A DNA stretch of 64,000 nt, taken from Ensifer sp. MPMI2T. Its GTDB lineage: Bacteria; Pseudomonadota; Alphaproteobacteria; Rhizobiales; Rhizobiaceae. A program made the position numbers and the translations under genes. Shown here piece by piece: positions 15,514-24,387 of this stretch (position 1 is its first letter; each line of letters opens with the position of its first letter). Below the pieces are notes generated by a model, which did not search any database, was not told the origin of the DNA, and was given only the letters and a program-made list of their open reading frames with translations. The stretch lies in assembly GCF_004827385.1 (NCBI RefSeq), contig NZ_SRXN01000011.1, positions 62,001 to 126,000 of the forward strand, written 5' to 3'.

Positions 15514-17562
15514 ATGCTGAACGTGTCCTCGAAGGAAAACAAGGACGATCCGCTGGTGCTGTTCATGCCGTCGGGCAAGCGTGGCCGCTTCCCGATCGGC
15601 ACGCCGATACTCGACGCCGCGCGCTCCCTCGGGGTCTATGTTGAAAGCGTGTGCGGCGGGCGTGCGACCTGCGGGCGCTGCCAGGTATCCGTCCAGGAAG
15701 GCAATTTCGCCAAGCACAAGATCATCTCGTCGAACGACCACATCTCGCCGATCGGCCCGAAGGAGCAGCGCTACGCCAGCGTACGCGAACTGCCGGACGG
15801 CCGCCGCCTTTCTTGCTCTTCTCAGATCCTCGGCGATCTCGTCATCGACGTCCCGCAGGACACCGTCATCAATGCGCAGGTGGTGCGCAAGGCCGCGACC
15901 GATCGGGTGATCGAGCGCAATGCCGCCGTCCAGCTTTGCTATGTCGAAGTGGATGAGCCCGACATGCACAAGCCGCTCGGCGATCTCGACCGGATGAAAG
16001 CGGTTCTCGAGAAAGACTGGGGCTGGAAAGACCTGCTGATTGCGCCGCATCTGATCCCGCAGGTGCAAGGCATCCTGCGCAAGGGCAACTGGGCCGTCAC
16101 CGCCGCGATCCACCGCGACATGGATTCCTCGCGCCCCTTCATCGTCGCCCTCTGGCCAGGTCTCAAGAACGAGGCCTACGGCGTCGCCTGCGACATCGGC
16201 TCGACGACGATCGCCATGCATCTGGTGTCGCTCCTCTCCGGTCGCATCGTCGCCTCCTCGGGCGCGTCGAACCCGCAGATCCGCTTTGGCGAGGATCTGA
16301 TGAGCCGCGTCTCCTACGTCATGATGAACCCGGATGGCCGCGAGGCGATGACCAAGGCGGTGCGCGAGGCGGTGAACGGCTTGATCGGCAAGGTCTGCAC
16401 CGAGAGCAAGGTCGACCGCCACGACATCCTCGACATGGTGGTCGTCGGCAACCCGATCATGCACCACCTGTTCCTCGGCATAGACCCGACGGAACTCGGC
16501 CAGGCGCCCTTCGCGCTCGCTGTCTCCGGCGCGCTGCAATACTGGGCGCACGAGATCGACATCGAGGTCAATCGCGGCGCAAGGCTTTACATGCTGCCCT
16601 GCATCGCTGGCCATGTCGGGGCCGACGCCGCCGGCGCGACGCTCTCGGAAGGCCCGCACCGGCAGGACAAGATGATGCTGCTCGTCGATGTCGGCACCAA
16701 TGCCGAGATCGTGCTCGGTAACCGGCAACGCGTCGTCGCCGCGTCTTCGCCGACCGGCCCGGCCTTCGAAGGTGCGGAAATCTCCTCCGGCCAGCGCGCC
16801 GCGCCAGGGGCAATCGAGCGCGTGCGCATCGACCCCGAGACGCTGGAGCCGCGCTTCCGCGTGATCGGCGTCGACAAGTGGTCGGATGAGGAAGGTTTTG
16901 CGGAAGCCGCAGCCGCGGTCGGTGTTACCGGCATTTGCGGCTCGGCGATCATCGAGGTCGTCGCAGAGATGTATCTGACCGGGATCATTTCGCAGGATGG
17001 CGTCGTCGACGGCACCATGGCCGCGAAAAGCCCGCGCATCGTGCCGAACGGCCGCACCTTCTCCTACCTTCTGCACGAAGGCGACCAACGCATCACCGTC
17101 ACACAGAACGACATCCGCGCGATCCAGCTTGCCAAGGCCGCGCTCTATGCCGGCATCAAGCTCTTGATGGAAAAGCAGGGAGTCGAGCATGTCGACACGA
17201 TTCGCTTCGCCGGCGCCTTCGGCTCCTTCATCGATCCCAAATACGCCATGGTGCTGGGCCTCATCCCGGATTGCGACCTTACCGAAGTGAAGGCGGTAGG
17301 CAACGCCGCCGGCACCGGCGCGCTGATGGCGCTCCTCAATCGCGGCCATCGCCGCGAGATCGAGGAAACGGTGAGGAAAATCGAGAAGATAGAGACGGCT
17401 CTTGAATCGAAGTTTCAGGAGCACTTCGTCAACGCCATGGCCATGCCGAACAAGGTGGATGCCTTCCCGAAACTCGCCGAAGTCGTCACGCTTCCCGAGC
17501 GCAAAGTGCTCACAGACGATGCCGAAGGTGGCGGCCGCAGAAGGCGCCGCAGCCGGGAATAG
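15514..17562 (+). CDS. RACo-type reductive activator of corrinoid proteins (ferredoxin + ASKHA domains)
   Basis: 682 aa. The N-terminal 2Fe-2S ferredoxin domain has ligands C47, C53, C56 and C101 (CGGRATCGRCQV). The ASKHA-type ATPase core follows from about 215: GVACDIGSTTIAMHL, DMVVVGNPIMHHL, LLVDVGTNAEIVL, and FAGAFGSFIDPKYAMVLGLIPD near the end. Such proteins use reducing power and ATP to return inactive Co(II) corrinoid to Co(I). This is essential where oxygen often oxidises cobalamin, as in an aerobic rhizobium. The ATG at 15514 is used. It is the last gene of the operon. Confidence 0.93.
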   Translation: MLNVSSKENKDDPLVLFMPSGKRGRFPIGTPILDAARSLGVYVESVCGGRATCGRCQVSVQEGNFAKHKIISSNDHISPIGPKEQRYASVRELPDGRRLSCSSQILGDLVIDVPQDTVINAQVVRKAATDRVIERNAAVQLCYVEVDEPDMHKPLGDLDRMKAVLEKDWGWKDLLIAPHLIPQVQGILRKGNWAVTAAIHRDMDSSRPFIVALWPGLKNEAYGVACDIGSTTIAMHLVSLLSGRIVASSGASNPQIRFGEDLMSRVSYVMMNPDGREAMTKAVREAVNGLIGKVCTESKVDRHDILDMVVVGNPIMHHLFLGIDPTELGQAPFALAVSGALQYWAHEIDIEVNRGARLYMLPCIAGHVGADAAGATLSEGPHRQDKMMLLVDVGTNAEIVLGNRQRVVAASSPTGPAFEGAEISSGQRAAPGAIERVRIDPETLEPRFRVIGVDKWSDEEGFAEAAAAVGVTGICGSAIIEVVAEMYLTGIISQDGVVDGTMAAKSPRIVPNGRTFSYLLHEGDQRITVTQNDIRAIQLAKAALYAGIKLLMEKQGVEHVDTIRFAGAFGSFIDPKYAMVLGLIPDCDLTEVKAVGNAAGTGALMALLNRGHRREIEETVRKIEKIETALESKFQEHFVNAMAMPNKVDAFPKLAEVVTLPERKVLTDDAEGGGRRRRRSRE

Positions 17563-17598
17563 GCGCCATCGCCCTTCCCCGCGCAGCGCTGTAGAATC

Positions 17599-18093
17599 TC
17601 AAAGTGGTACCGTCAGCCCCACCTTGACCCGGTCCATCGCGACGAAGGTGCGGAATTTCTTGATGTTGTTGTTGCCGAAGAAGAGGCGTCGCGTCAGCGC
17701 CTCGTAGTCGGCCATGGTCGCCACGACGATGACGAGGATGAAATCCGCCTCGCCGGTGACGTAGTAGCATTGCTGCACCTCCGGCGCCGCTGAAAACTCC
17801 GTCTTTGCAGCGTCGATCAATTCGGCCGTCTCGCTAATCACCTCGACCTCGACGAAGATCGTGATCGGCCGGCCGACCTTGGCTGGATCGACGATGGCGC
17901 AATTGGCCGCGATCACACCCGCCTCCTCCATGCGCTTAATCCGCCGTTGCACCGCCGGCGCCGAGAGATTGACCGCCTCGCCGATCGTACGCTGCGGTGT
18001 GGCATTGTCCTTCTGGAGGATCTTCAGAATAGCCAGGTCGAAGGAATCGAAAGCGATTTCAGGAGTGGTTCTTGCCAATGGAGGAAGCCTCAT
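17599..18093 (-). CDS. Lrp/AsnC-family transcriptional regulator
   Basis: 164 aa. N-terminal helix-turn-helix (FDLAILKILQKDNATPQRTI.. then LSAPAVQRRIKRMEEAGVI) and C-terminal RAM/AsnC domain with CYYVTGEADFILVIVVATM for effector binding and oligomerisation. Divergent from the diaminopropionate ammonia-lyase gene at 18244, which it probably controls in response to an amino acid. The start at 18093 (MRLPPLARTTPE) is taken; the frame stays open further upstream but crosses the promoter and repeat. Confidence 0.92.
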   Translation of the reverse strand: MRLPPLARTTPEIAFDSFDLAILKILQKDNATPQRTIGEAVNLSAPAVQRRIKRMEEAGVIAANCAIVDPAKVGRPITIFVEVEVISETAELIDAAKTEFSAAPEVQQCYYVTGEADFILVIVVATMADYEALTRRLFFGNNNIKKFRTFVAMDRVKVGLTVPL

Positions 18094-18183
18094 GAAACAA
18101 ACTTGCATTTTGAGGCTCGGAATACAGCGCAATTTTCGCGCCCTGTGCAATATATATTCGCCGACCAGACAGGTTTGAGACCC

Positions 18184-18222
18184 GGATGCGGGCGGAAAAC
18201 CCCGCACATATTCCTCACCCCG
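18184..18222. repeat. rhizobial repeat R3 copy (GCGGGCGGAAAAC type)
   Basis: GGATGCGGGCGGAAAAC followed by a spacer and TTCCTCACCCCGC. It matches the reverse complement of the better-preserved copy at 30161-30208. It sits inside the Lrp/ammonia-lyase intergenic region, close to the expected promoters. Confidence 0.65.
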
Positions 18223-18243
18223 CGATAATGAACGAGGGCGGCC

Positions 18244-19458
18244 ATGTTTCTGCTAAATACCCATCCCGACCACAACAGCCCGCTCGACCCTATCGATGCC
18301 GAAACACTCGGATCAGGCGGGGCCGATACGGTCGAGCGCTTCCTCGCACATCGCGCCAACCATGCCGTGACGCCGCTGCATGCGCTGCCGGGCCTTGCCC
18401 GCGAACTCTGTGTCCGCGCGATCCATGTCAAGGACGAAGGCCATCGGCTCGGTCTCGGCAGCTTCAAGGCACTCGGTGGCGCCTACGCAGTGATCCGGCT
18501 GGTGCTGGAAGAGGCTGAGCGGCGCCTCGGGCGCGCCGTTGATATCGCCGAACTGCATTCGCCGGAGGTGAAGGCGGTGGCTGCGATGATGACCTTCGCC
18601 TGCGCGACCGACGGCAATCACGGCCGTTCGGTGGCGCAAGGTGCCGAACTCGTTGGGGCGAAGGCGGTGATCTTCGTTCACGGCGGCGTCAGCGAGGCCC
18701 GCGTGGCGGCGATCTCCCGCTTCGGCGCCGAGATGGTTCGTGTCGACGGTACTTACGACGATACCGTTGCCGAAGCGGCGCGAGTTGCGAGCGAGAACTG
18801 CTGGGCGATCGTCTCCGATACGTCCTGGGCGGGATACGAGCGCATTCCAGGATTGGTAATGCAGGGCTATACGGCAATGGTCCGGGAGGCGCTGCGCCGG
18901 TTGCCGGAGCCGCCGACCCATGTCTTCGTCCAAGCGGGCGTCGGTGGCGTCGCCGCAGCCGTCAGCGGTCATCTCGCGCTTACTTTCGGCGACCGGCGGC
19001 CGACCTTCACCGTCGTCGACCCTGTGCGTGCCGCCTGCATCTTCGAGACGGCGCGTGCCGGACATCCCGTGAAGATCGCGCATGGCGAGCCGACGGTGAT
19101 GGCGATGCTCGAATGCTACGATCCCTCGCTTGTCGCCTGGCGGGTGCTCAGGCACGTCGCCGACGTCTTCATGACCGTCGACGAGCAGGACGCCATTGCC
19201 GCGATGAACCGGCTGGCGCACCCGTCCGGCAACGATCCGGCGATCGTCGCCGGAGAAAGCGGTGGCGCGGGACTGGCGGGGCTTGTGCGGGCGGCGACCA
19301 CCCCCGCCATCCGGGCAGCGATCGGCCTCGATGAAACCTCGCGCATCCTGCTTTTCAACACCGAGGGTGCCACGGACCCGGAGCGCTATGCCGAGCTTGT
19401 CGGCATGACCCCGGCGGAGGTCACCGGTCGCCGGCAGGCGAAAGGAGTGACGGCATGA
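18244..19458 (+). CDS. dpaL: diaminopropionate ammonia-lyase
   Basis: 404 aa fold-type II PLP enzyme. Lys75 in GLGSFKALGGAYAV is the Schiff-base lysine; ATDGNHGRSVA near 120 binds the substrate carboxylate, and QAGVGGVAAAV near 231 is the glycine loop for PLP phosphate. The reaction converts 2,3-diaminopropionate to pyruvate and two ammonia. Its stop overlaps the start of a decayed hydrolase (ATGA), and an intact M20 amidohydrolase follows, suggesting an operon for a modified diamino acid. The divergent Lrp protein is the likely regulator. Confidence 0.9.
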   Translation: MFLLNTHPDHNSPLDPIDAETLGSGGADTVERFLAHRANHAVTPLHALPGLARELCVRAIHVKDEGHRLGLGSFKALGGAYAVIRLVLEEAERRLGRAVDIAELHSPEVKAVAAMMTFACATDGNHGRSVAQGAELVGAKAVIFVHGGVSEARVAAISRFGAEMVRVDGTYDDTVAEAARVASENCWAIVSDTSWAGYERIPGLVMQGYTAMVREALRRLPEPPTHVFVQAGVGGVAAAVSGHLALTFGDRRPTFTVVDPVRAACIFETARAGHPVKIAHGEPTVMAMLECYDPSLVAWRVLRHVADVFMTVDEQDAIAAMNRLAHPSGNDPAIVAGESGGAGLAGLVRAATTPAIRAAIGLDETSRILLFNTEGATDPERYAELVGMTPAEVTGRRQAKGVTA

Positions 19459-19712
19459 GCGCCCTTTCGATCAATGCGGAGCGGCTGCTCAGCCGCATCC
19501 GCGCCCTTGGCGAAATCGGCCGAGACGGATCAGCTTCTCCGGTGGCTCCGCCAGGCGGATCTGGAGATCGCCGTCGACCGGATCGGCAATATCTTTGGTC
19601 TGTGGCGCGATGCCGGAAATGCCGACAAAGCGCCGTTCTCGTCGGATCGCATATCGATACCGTCATCAATGCCGGCATTTGCTCGAGGTGATACAAAAGC
19701 TAGCCGCGTAGC
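19455..19712 (+). pseudogene. decayed carbamoylase/amidase-type M20 hydrolase (N-terminal remnant)
   Basis: It starts normally with MSALSINAERLLSRIRALGE, overlapping the ammonia-lyase stop by 4 bases. The reading frame shifts near 19525 into QLLRWLRQADLEIAVDRIGN, then shifts back near 19633 into VLVGSHIDTVINAG. These pieces together match the first ~80 residues of the allantoate amidohydrolase / N-carbamoyl amino acid hydrolase family, including the GSHIDTV metal motif start. The remaining ~330 codons are missing. So the gene carries two frameshifts and a large 3' deletion. Confidence 0.8.
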
Positions 19713-19727
19713 CTGAGGAGCCATCCG

Positions 19728-20882
19728 ATGACCGATCTTACGATGCTCGAAAGGGAAATGACGGGATGGCGGCGCGATCTTCACGCCCATCCGGAGTTCG
19801 GTTTCGAGGAGAGGCGGACCTCCGCCTTCGTCGCGGCGAAGCTCAGAGAGTTCGGGCTTGATGTCGCCGAAGGGATCGGTGGCACCGGCGTCGTCGGTAC
19901 GCTCCATCGCGGCAACGGCAACCGAGCCATTGCGCTTCGCGCCGACATGGACGCGCTGCGCATTCCGGAACAGGGCCAGGCCGAGTATCGCTCGCAAACC
20001 CCGGGCGTGATGCATGCCTGCGGCCACGACGGCCACACGACCATGCTGCTTGGCGCCGCAAAGCTGCTCGCCGAAGATGGCGGCTTCGACGGCACGGTGC
20101 GCTTCATCTTTCAGCCGGCGGAGGAATGGGGCAAGGGCGCACTTGCCATGCTCGACGATGGCCTGATGGAGCGATTTCCGTTCGAGGAAATCTACGGGCT
20201 GCACAACATGCCGGGACTGCCGGTTGGCCATTTCGAGACCTGCGCCGGCGCCATGATGTCGGCGGAAGACAATTTCGAAATCGTCCTCAAGGGCGTCGGC
20301 GGCCATGCCGCGCGTCCGCACGCCGGCAACGAAGTGCTGGTCGCCGCCTGCGCCCTCGTCACCAACCTGCAGACGATCGTCTCACGCCGTTTAAGTCCCG
20401 CCGATATCGGCGTCGTCTCGGTCACGGAGCTCATCACCGACGGCACCCGCAACGCCCTGCCCGGCCTTGCCCGCATCCTTGGCGATGCGCGCAGCTTCCG
20501 GCCGGAGGTCAGCGCAGAGATCGAAAAGCAGATGCGCGTGATCGCGCACGGCACAGGGCTGACCTATAACGTCTCCACCGAGGTGATCTATACGCGCGAA
20601 TTCGTGCCCCTCCTCAATGACGCAGCCTTGGTCGAGGAAGCCTTCGCCGCCGCGAGAACTGTGCTCGAACCGGATCATATCGCCACCGCCCGCGAACCGA
20701 TGACGGGGTCGGAGGATTTCGCCCGCTTCCTCGAACACATTCCCGGTTGCTTCGTCTTCCTCGGAAACGGCCGCGATTCCGCACCGCTGCACAATCCGAC
20801 CTACGATTTCAACGACGCCGGGCTGATCCACGGAACCCGTTTCCATGCCGCGATCGTCAAGCGGCGCCTGCCGCCGAAATAG
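19728..20882 (+). CDS. M20 family aminoacylase / amidohydrolase
   Basis: 384 aa, HipO-like M20D peptidase. Catalytic and metal motifs in order: HAHPEFGFEE (about 19-28), LRADMDAL (about 71-78), MHACGHDGH (metal Cys and His, about 96-104), FQPAEEWGKGA (catalytic Glu, about 129-139), and GSEDFARFLE near 328. It hydrolyses N-acyl amino acids, releasing the amino acid. Placement after the ammonia-lyase suggests that an N-acylated diamino acid is deacylated and then broken down. Confidence 0.9.
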   Translation: MTDLTMLEREMTGWRRDLHAHPEFGFEERRTSAFVAAKLREFGLDVAEGIGGTGVVGTLHRGNGNRAIALRADMDALRIPEQGQAEYRSQTPGVMHACGHDGHTTMLLGAAKLLAEDGGFDGTVRFIFQPAEEWGKGALAMLDDGLMERFPFEEIYGLHNMPGLPVGHFETCAGAMMSAEDNFEIVLKGVGGHAARPHAGNEVLVAACALVTNLQTIVSRRLSPADIGVVSVTELITDGTRNALPGLARILGDARSFRPEVSAEIEKQMRVIAHGTGLTYNVSTEVIYTREFVPLLNDAALVEEAFAAARTVLEPDHIATAREPMTGSEDFARFLEHIPGCFVFLGNGRDSAPLHNPTYDFNDAGLIHGTRFHAAIVKRRLPPK

Positions 20883-20966
20883 AACGACACAGGCAGACTT
20901 AATGGCCGCCATGGCCGCCGGAACGCGGGCGGGCTGGGCATGCGACCGTCCAAAATTCGGCCATCC

Positions 20967-20981
20967 CTGTGCTCGTCACAG
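20967..20981. repeat. repeat R5 copy (CTGTG-CTCGT-CACAG hairpin)
   Basis: Stem CTGTG / CACAG with loop CTCGT. The same stem-loop, in the fuller form TTCCTGTG / CACAGGAA, occurs at 51557-51577 and 60790-60810. This copy has lost the outer pairs on the right side. It lies between two convergent genes. Confidence 0.55.
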
Positions 20982-21025
20982 CGATCGAGCCAAGGCGCGT
21001 CGGCGCTGTGACCGCCGGCCCGCCC

Positions 21026-23014
21026 CTATTTCTCCGGCAGGCCCGCCTTCTTCATGCCTGCCGCCATTGTCTCGCGGAAACGGCTGACGTCGCGCAGCAA
21101 GGGAAGCGCTATATACTTGGCGATCGTGTAGTCGGGCTGAATGATGAGAAACCGCTCGGCCGCCCAACGGGCGGTCTTCATGTCGTCGTTCATGGCGGCC
21201 CAGGCCGCCAATTGACGGTAGGCCCAGGTGACGTTCGTATAGCGCGTGACCACGTCCCGGGCGATCGCGACCGCCTCAGAAAACCGGCCGGCGAGCGCAT
21301 AGGCAGCGCCGAGCCCCATACGCATGTTGAAGAGGAAGGGATCGAGCGGGCTCAGCCGCATCGCCCGCTCGAACCGCTCCTGCGCCTCGGCAGCCTCGTC
21401 CTGGTAGATCCCAACCCAGCCGTAACGCGTCCAGGCCCAGGCGTTGTTCGGATCGAGCGCCAGCGCGCTCTCGATGAACGCTGCCGCCCGCTGCTGATCG
21501 CCAGAAAGGCTGACCGCTGCCCCACACGCGGTCAGCGCCGTCGGGTCGTCCTCGATGAGGCCTGATGCCCGGTCGACGGCATCGAGCGTCGCCTGCAACT
21601 CGGCGGCCTGGTCCGGAGACCAGAGATAGGTGATGTTCAGCGCGTGGCACCAGGCAAGCAGCGCATGCGCGCGACCATATTTCGGGTCGAGCTTCAGCGC
21701 TTCCTCAAGCGTCTTCATCGCCTCCGCGATTGCCGCGGCGTTCTGGCCCCATAGCTTCGGAAAAGCGCGCATCACCAGATCGTAGGCTCTGAGGTTCGCG
21801 GGCGGCTTGCGCGTCGCGGATTCGATCTCCGCGTGGCGCACGGCCGGGTGGATAGCGCCGGCGACCTGGGCCGCGATCCGGTCCTGGAACTCGAATAGAT
21901 CCGCGCTCGCCCCTTCGTAGCGATCCGACCACAATTGCTTGCGCGACTCCGCATCGACCAATTGCACGGAGATGCGCAGACGATCGCCACCGCGCCGAAC
22001 CGTGCCCTCCACGACATAGGCTACGCCGAGTTCGGCCCCGACTTCGCGGACGTCGATGAAGCGGCCTTTGTAGGTGAAGGCCGACTGGCGGGCGATCACG
22101 AAGAAATCGCGAACGCGCGACAGCGCCGCGGTGATCTCCTCGACGACACCATCGACGAAATAGTCGTCCTCCTCGCTGCTCAAATTATCGAACGGCATGA
22201 CAACGACCGAGGGCTGCTCCCTTTCGCCTGCCACCGCAGCATGGGCGTCCTTTTTCACGGCCGTGACGGATGGCTCCTGCGGCGCCGCCTCCGCGGGCGC
22301 CTCGATCAGCGCCCGCGTCGCCGCTTCCGGCTCGACACCGAGCTCGCGCTGGAGCGCCTCGCGGCAGAGGAGATATTGGCGCATGGCGGCATTCGCCTGC
22401 CCGCGATGCTGGTAGATCCGGATCATGGCGCGGTGCGCTTCCTCGGCGGCGGGTTCGGCGGCCAGCAGCCGTTCCGCCAGGCGCTCGCAGGCCTGCTCGC
22501 CCGCCGTGTCGCCGCCAGCCTTCAGATCGCGACTCAACCGATCAACGAGCTGCAGCGCCTTTTGCCGGTAGTTGCTGCGGTGCGGCTGGAACCATTGTTC
22601 GAGCTCGTCGGGCATCGAGGTATCAGAAAGGAGATCGCCGCGGTAAAGCTCGGCCGCAGCCGCAAGATTGCCGATCCCACCCTGCTCGATCAGGTGATCG
22701 AAAACCCAAAGATCGGCCTCGCCGGAGCCGGCGGCAAGGCCGACTGTCTCAAGGTCGGCCTCGATCTCCATCGCTGCGCGATTGCCAGCCGGGAAAGCGC
22801 GCCGGATGTCGACGAGCGCCTGGCGCAGGCTGTTGCGCGCCTGGGCCTCGCCGCGCCCCGGCCAGAAGCCATCGGCGAGCAGGGCCCGCCGCACGCCGCG
22901 ACGCCCCGCCAGCACCAGGGCGGCAAAGACGAGCGCGGTCTTGCGCGTCGTGAACCGAACTGGTTGATCCGACGGCGAAACGACGGTGAACTCCCCGAGC
23001 AACCGAATGCGCAT
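21026..23014 (-). CDS. BTAD-domain regulator with TolB-like and TPR domains (paralogue of 27113)
   Basis: 662 aa. An OmpR/SARP-like winged helix occupies about 1-90 (MRIRLLGEFTVV..RKTALVFAALVLAG). A BTAD helical repeat domain spans about 95-245. A TolB/FlgO-like alpha-beta domain from about 270 contains VVVMPFDNLSSEEDDYFVDG and VEGTVRRGGDRLRISVQLVD. TPR repeats run from about 400 to the end. No transmembrane helix is evident. Such proteins are often misnamed adenylate cyclase in rhizobia; no cyclase domain is present here. It is divergent from a DUF1127 gene, a possible target. Confidence 0.85.
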   Translation of the reverse strand: MRIRLLGEFTVVSPSDQPVRFTTRKTALVFAALVLAGRRGVRRALLADGFWPGRGEAQARNSLRQALVDIRRAFPAGNRAAMEIEADLETVGLAAGSGEADLWVFDHLIEQGGIGNLAAAAELYRGDLLSDTSMPDELEQWFQPHRSNYRQKALQLVDRLSRDLKAGGDTAGEQACERLAERLLAAEPAAEEAHRAMIRIYQHRGQANAAMRQYLLCREALQRELGVEPEAATRALIEAPAEAAPQEPSVTAVKKDAHAAVAGEREQPSVVVMPFDNLSSEEDDYFVDGVVEEITAALSRVRDFFVIARQSAFTYKGRFIDVREVGAELGVAYVVEGTVRRGGDRLRISVQLVDAESRKQLWSDRYEGASADLFEFQDRIAAQVAGAIHPAVRHAEIESATRKPPANLRAYDLVMRAFPKLWGQNAAAIAEAMKTLEEALKLDPKYGRAHALLAWCHALNITYLWSPDQAAELQATLDAVDRASGLIEDDPTALTACGAAVSLSGDQQRAAAFIESALALDPNNAWAWTRYGWVGIYQDEAAEAQERFERAMRLSPLDPFLFNMRMGLGAAYALAGRFSEAVAIARDVVTRYTNVTWAYRQLAAWAAMNDDMKTARWAAERFLIIQPDYTIAKYIALPLLRDVSRFRETMAAGMKKAGLPEK

Positions 23015-23185
23015 GCGCTGGCCCCACTTCCCGAAATACGAGCCACGTTAGCATTGATTGCGTTCGATTTAACGCAGATTTAGCGCTTGTCCCCTTCGGT
23101 TTCATCCGCATTTCACTCCCGCCTGAACAGCGGCAAAACGCGGCCATGGCAAGCTCCTTCCATCAGTTCGACGATGGAGGCCGAG

Positions 23186-23437
23186 ATGGCTACTACAGAC
23201 TATCACTCCGGATACGCAGTCCACACCGGCGATATCATCCACACTCTGAAAGAGCGCCTCGTTTATGCTGCAGCTGCCTTTGGAAAGCAGCGCCGGCACG
23301 CACAGACACTCAAGGCACTTGAAACCCTGAGCGCCGACGAGCTGCGGGACATCGGCTATCCAGCCAGCGCGCTTGAAGCGAAGCCTGCCATCGAGATCAA
23401 GGCGGGCCTGATGACCACCTTGATGTCCATGCGGTGA
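23186..23437 (+). CDS. DUF1127 domain protein
   Basis: 83 aa. The C-terminal half has the DUF1127 signature: an Arg/His-rich helix then LKALETLSADELRDIGYP. Short alphaproteobacterial DUF1127 proteins affect small-RNA and phosphate or stress physiology and may bind RNA; the function of this longer version is unknown. GGAGG at 23176-23180 selects the ATG at 23186 over the one at 23174. It is divergent from the BTAD regulator at 23014. Confidence 0.8.
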   Translation: MATTDYHSGYAVHTGDIIHTLKERLVYAAAAFGKQRRHAQTLKALETLSADELRDIGYPASALEAKPAIEIKAGLMTTLMSMR

Positions 23438-23456
23438 GTTGGGCGCAGCCGAGACC

Positions 23457-23921
23457 TTACGCCACCTTGGCGGCATAGGAGGCGAGCAATCCGCCCCAGC
23501 CGCTCTCGGAATCGAACATGCCGTGCATCTCTTCGGCCCTCGCGCCGTAATTCGCAAGGTGGCGGTGTTCGAGGGTTACTGTGGTCTCGTCGCCCTTCGC
23601 CTCGAACAGGACCTCCACCTCCGTGTAAAACTGCGGGTCGAAGGTGAAATCGGCGTTGAGCTGCCAGGCGAAGAGGATGCGGTTCGGTCGATCGCAATCG
23701 ATGACGCGGCCCCAGTCGCACTCCTCGCCGGCGTTGCCGATTTCGTACCAGCGCCCCCCGGCAACGGCCTCGACGACCACCGTCTTCTGGCCGGATTGCG
23801 ACACGCTATGGCCCTTGATCCACCAGGTTCCCATGCCGCTGACGAAGACGTCGAACGCCCTTTCCAGCGACGCGCGCACGGTGACGGACTTGCGGACAGG
23901 CGTCGGCTCGATCATGTTCAT
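23457..23921 (-). CDS. SRPBCC / AHSA1-like domain protein
   Basis: 154 aa with the START-like hydrophobic cavity fold: VTVRASLERAFDVFVSGMGTWW at the start, GGRWYEIG and CDWGRVIDCDRPNRILFAW in the middle, and GWGGLLASYA at the end helix. Its ligand or activity is unknown. It follows the ArsR regulator by 23 bases on the same strand, the standard ArsR-SRPBCC operon, and should be repressed by that regulator. The ATG at 23921 follows GGGAGAAAG; an ATG at 23915 would cost two residues. Confidence 0.87.
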   Translation of the reverse strand: MNMIEPTPVRKSVTVRASLERAFDVFVSGMGTWWIKGHSVSQSGQKTVVVEAVAGGRWYEIGNAGEECDWGRVIDCDRPNRILFAWQLNADFTFDPQFYTEVEVLFEAKGDETTVTLEHRHLANYGARAEEMHGMFDSESGWGGLLASYAAKVA

Positions 23922-23944
23922 GTTGCTTTCTCCCATTGGTGATT

Positions 23945-24256
23945 TCACGAATCGTCCGCCGTCTCGACCGCGGCCTTGAAGGCGGCGAGCTGTTCGGTCC
24001 AGAAGCGGTCGAGCCACGCGCGCAGCGGCCCCAGCCCCTCCGGATCGATCGAATAGATCCGGCGCGCGCCCAAGGGCTCGTCCCTCACGAGCCGCGCTTC
24101 CTTCAGAACCTTCAAATGCTGCGAAATTGCCGGCTGCGACACCGGCATCACCCGCGCCAGTTCGGCGACCGACTGCCGCCGCCCCGCGACACGCTCGAAA
24201 ATCGCGCGCCGGGTCGGGTCGGCAAGCGCTGCGAACAATCTATCTTCATAAGTCAT
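23945..24256 (-). CDS. ArsR-family transcriptional repressor
   Basis: 103 aa winged helix: LFAALADPTRRAIFERVAG, then the recognition helix VSQPAISQHLKVLKEARLV and the wing DEPLGARRIYSID. No ArsR-type metal-binding cysteines, so it is of the non-metal class commonly paired with SRPBCC proteins. An extended palindrome covers its own start codon (24247-24281), implying autoregulation. Confidence 0.92.
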   Translation of the reverse strand: MTYEDRLFAALADPTRRAIFERVAGRRQSVAELARVMPVSQPAISQHLKVLKEARLVRDEPLGARRIYSIDPEGLGPLRAWLDRFWTEQLAAFKAAVETADDS

Positions 24257-24281
24257 GGCTTATTATAAGCAATGACTTATG
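24247..24281. promoter_or_regulatory. operator-like palindrome over the arsR start codon
   Basis: Perfect 10-bp arms CATAAGTCAT (24247-24256) and ATGACTTATG (24272-24281), with a second nested pair GCTTA / TAAGC between them. The arms carry the ATAAG..CTTAT character of ArsR-class sites. The left arm includes the arsR initiation codon, so binding would block its own expression. Confidence 0.7.
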
Positions 24282-24387
24282 TCTGTCAATCTGAAGACTC
24301 GAAGCGACAGCCCCGGAAAACGAAGCGCCGCGCATCCGATCGAACACGCGACGCCCCGAAGGTGACGCCTCAATGATTTGAACGGAT

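Noticed and set aside
15448-17424. 658-aa - strand open frame opposite the RACo gene
   Set aside because: Same antisense effect; the + strand protein has full ferredoxin and ASKHA motifs.
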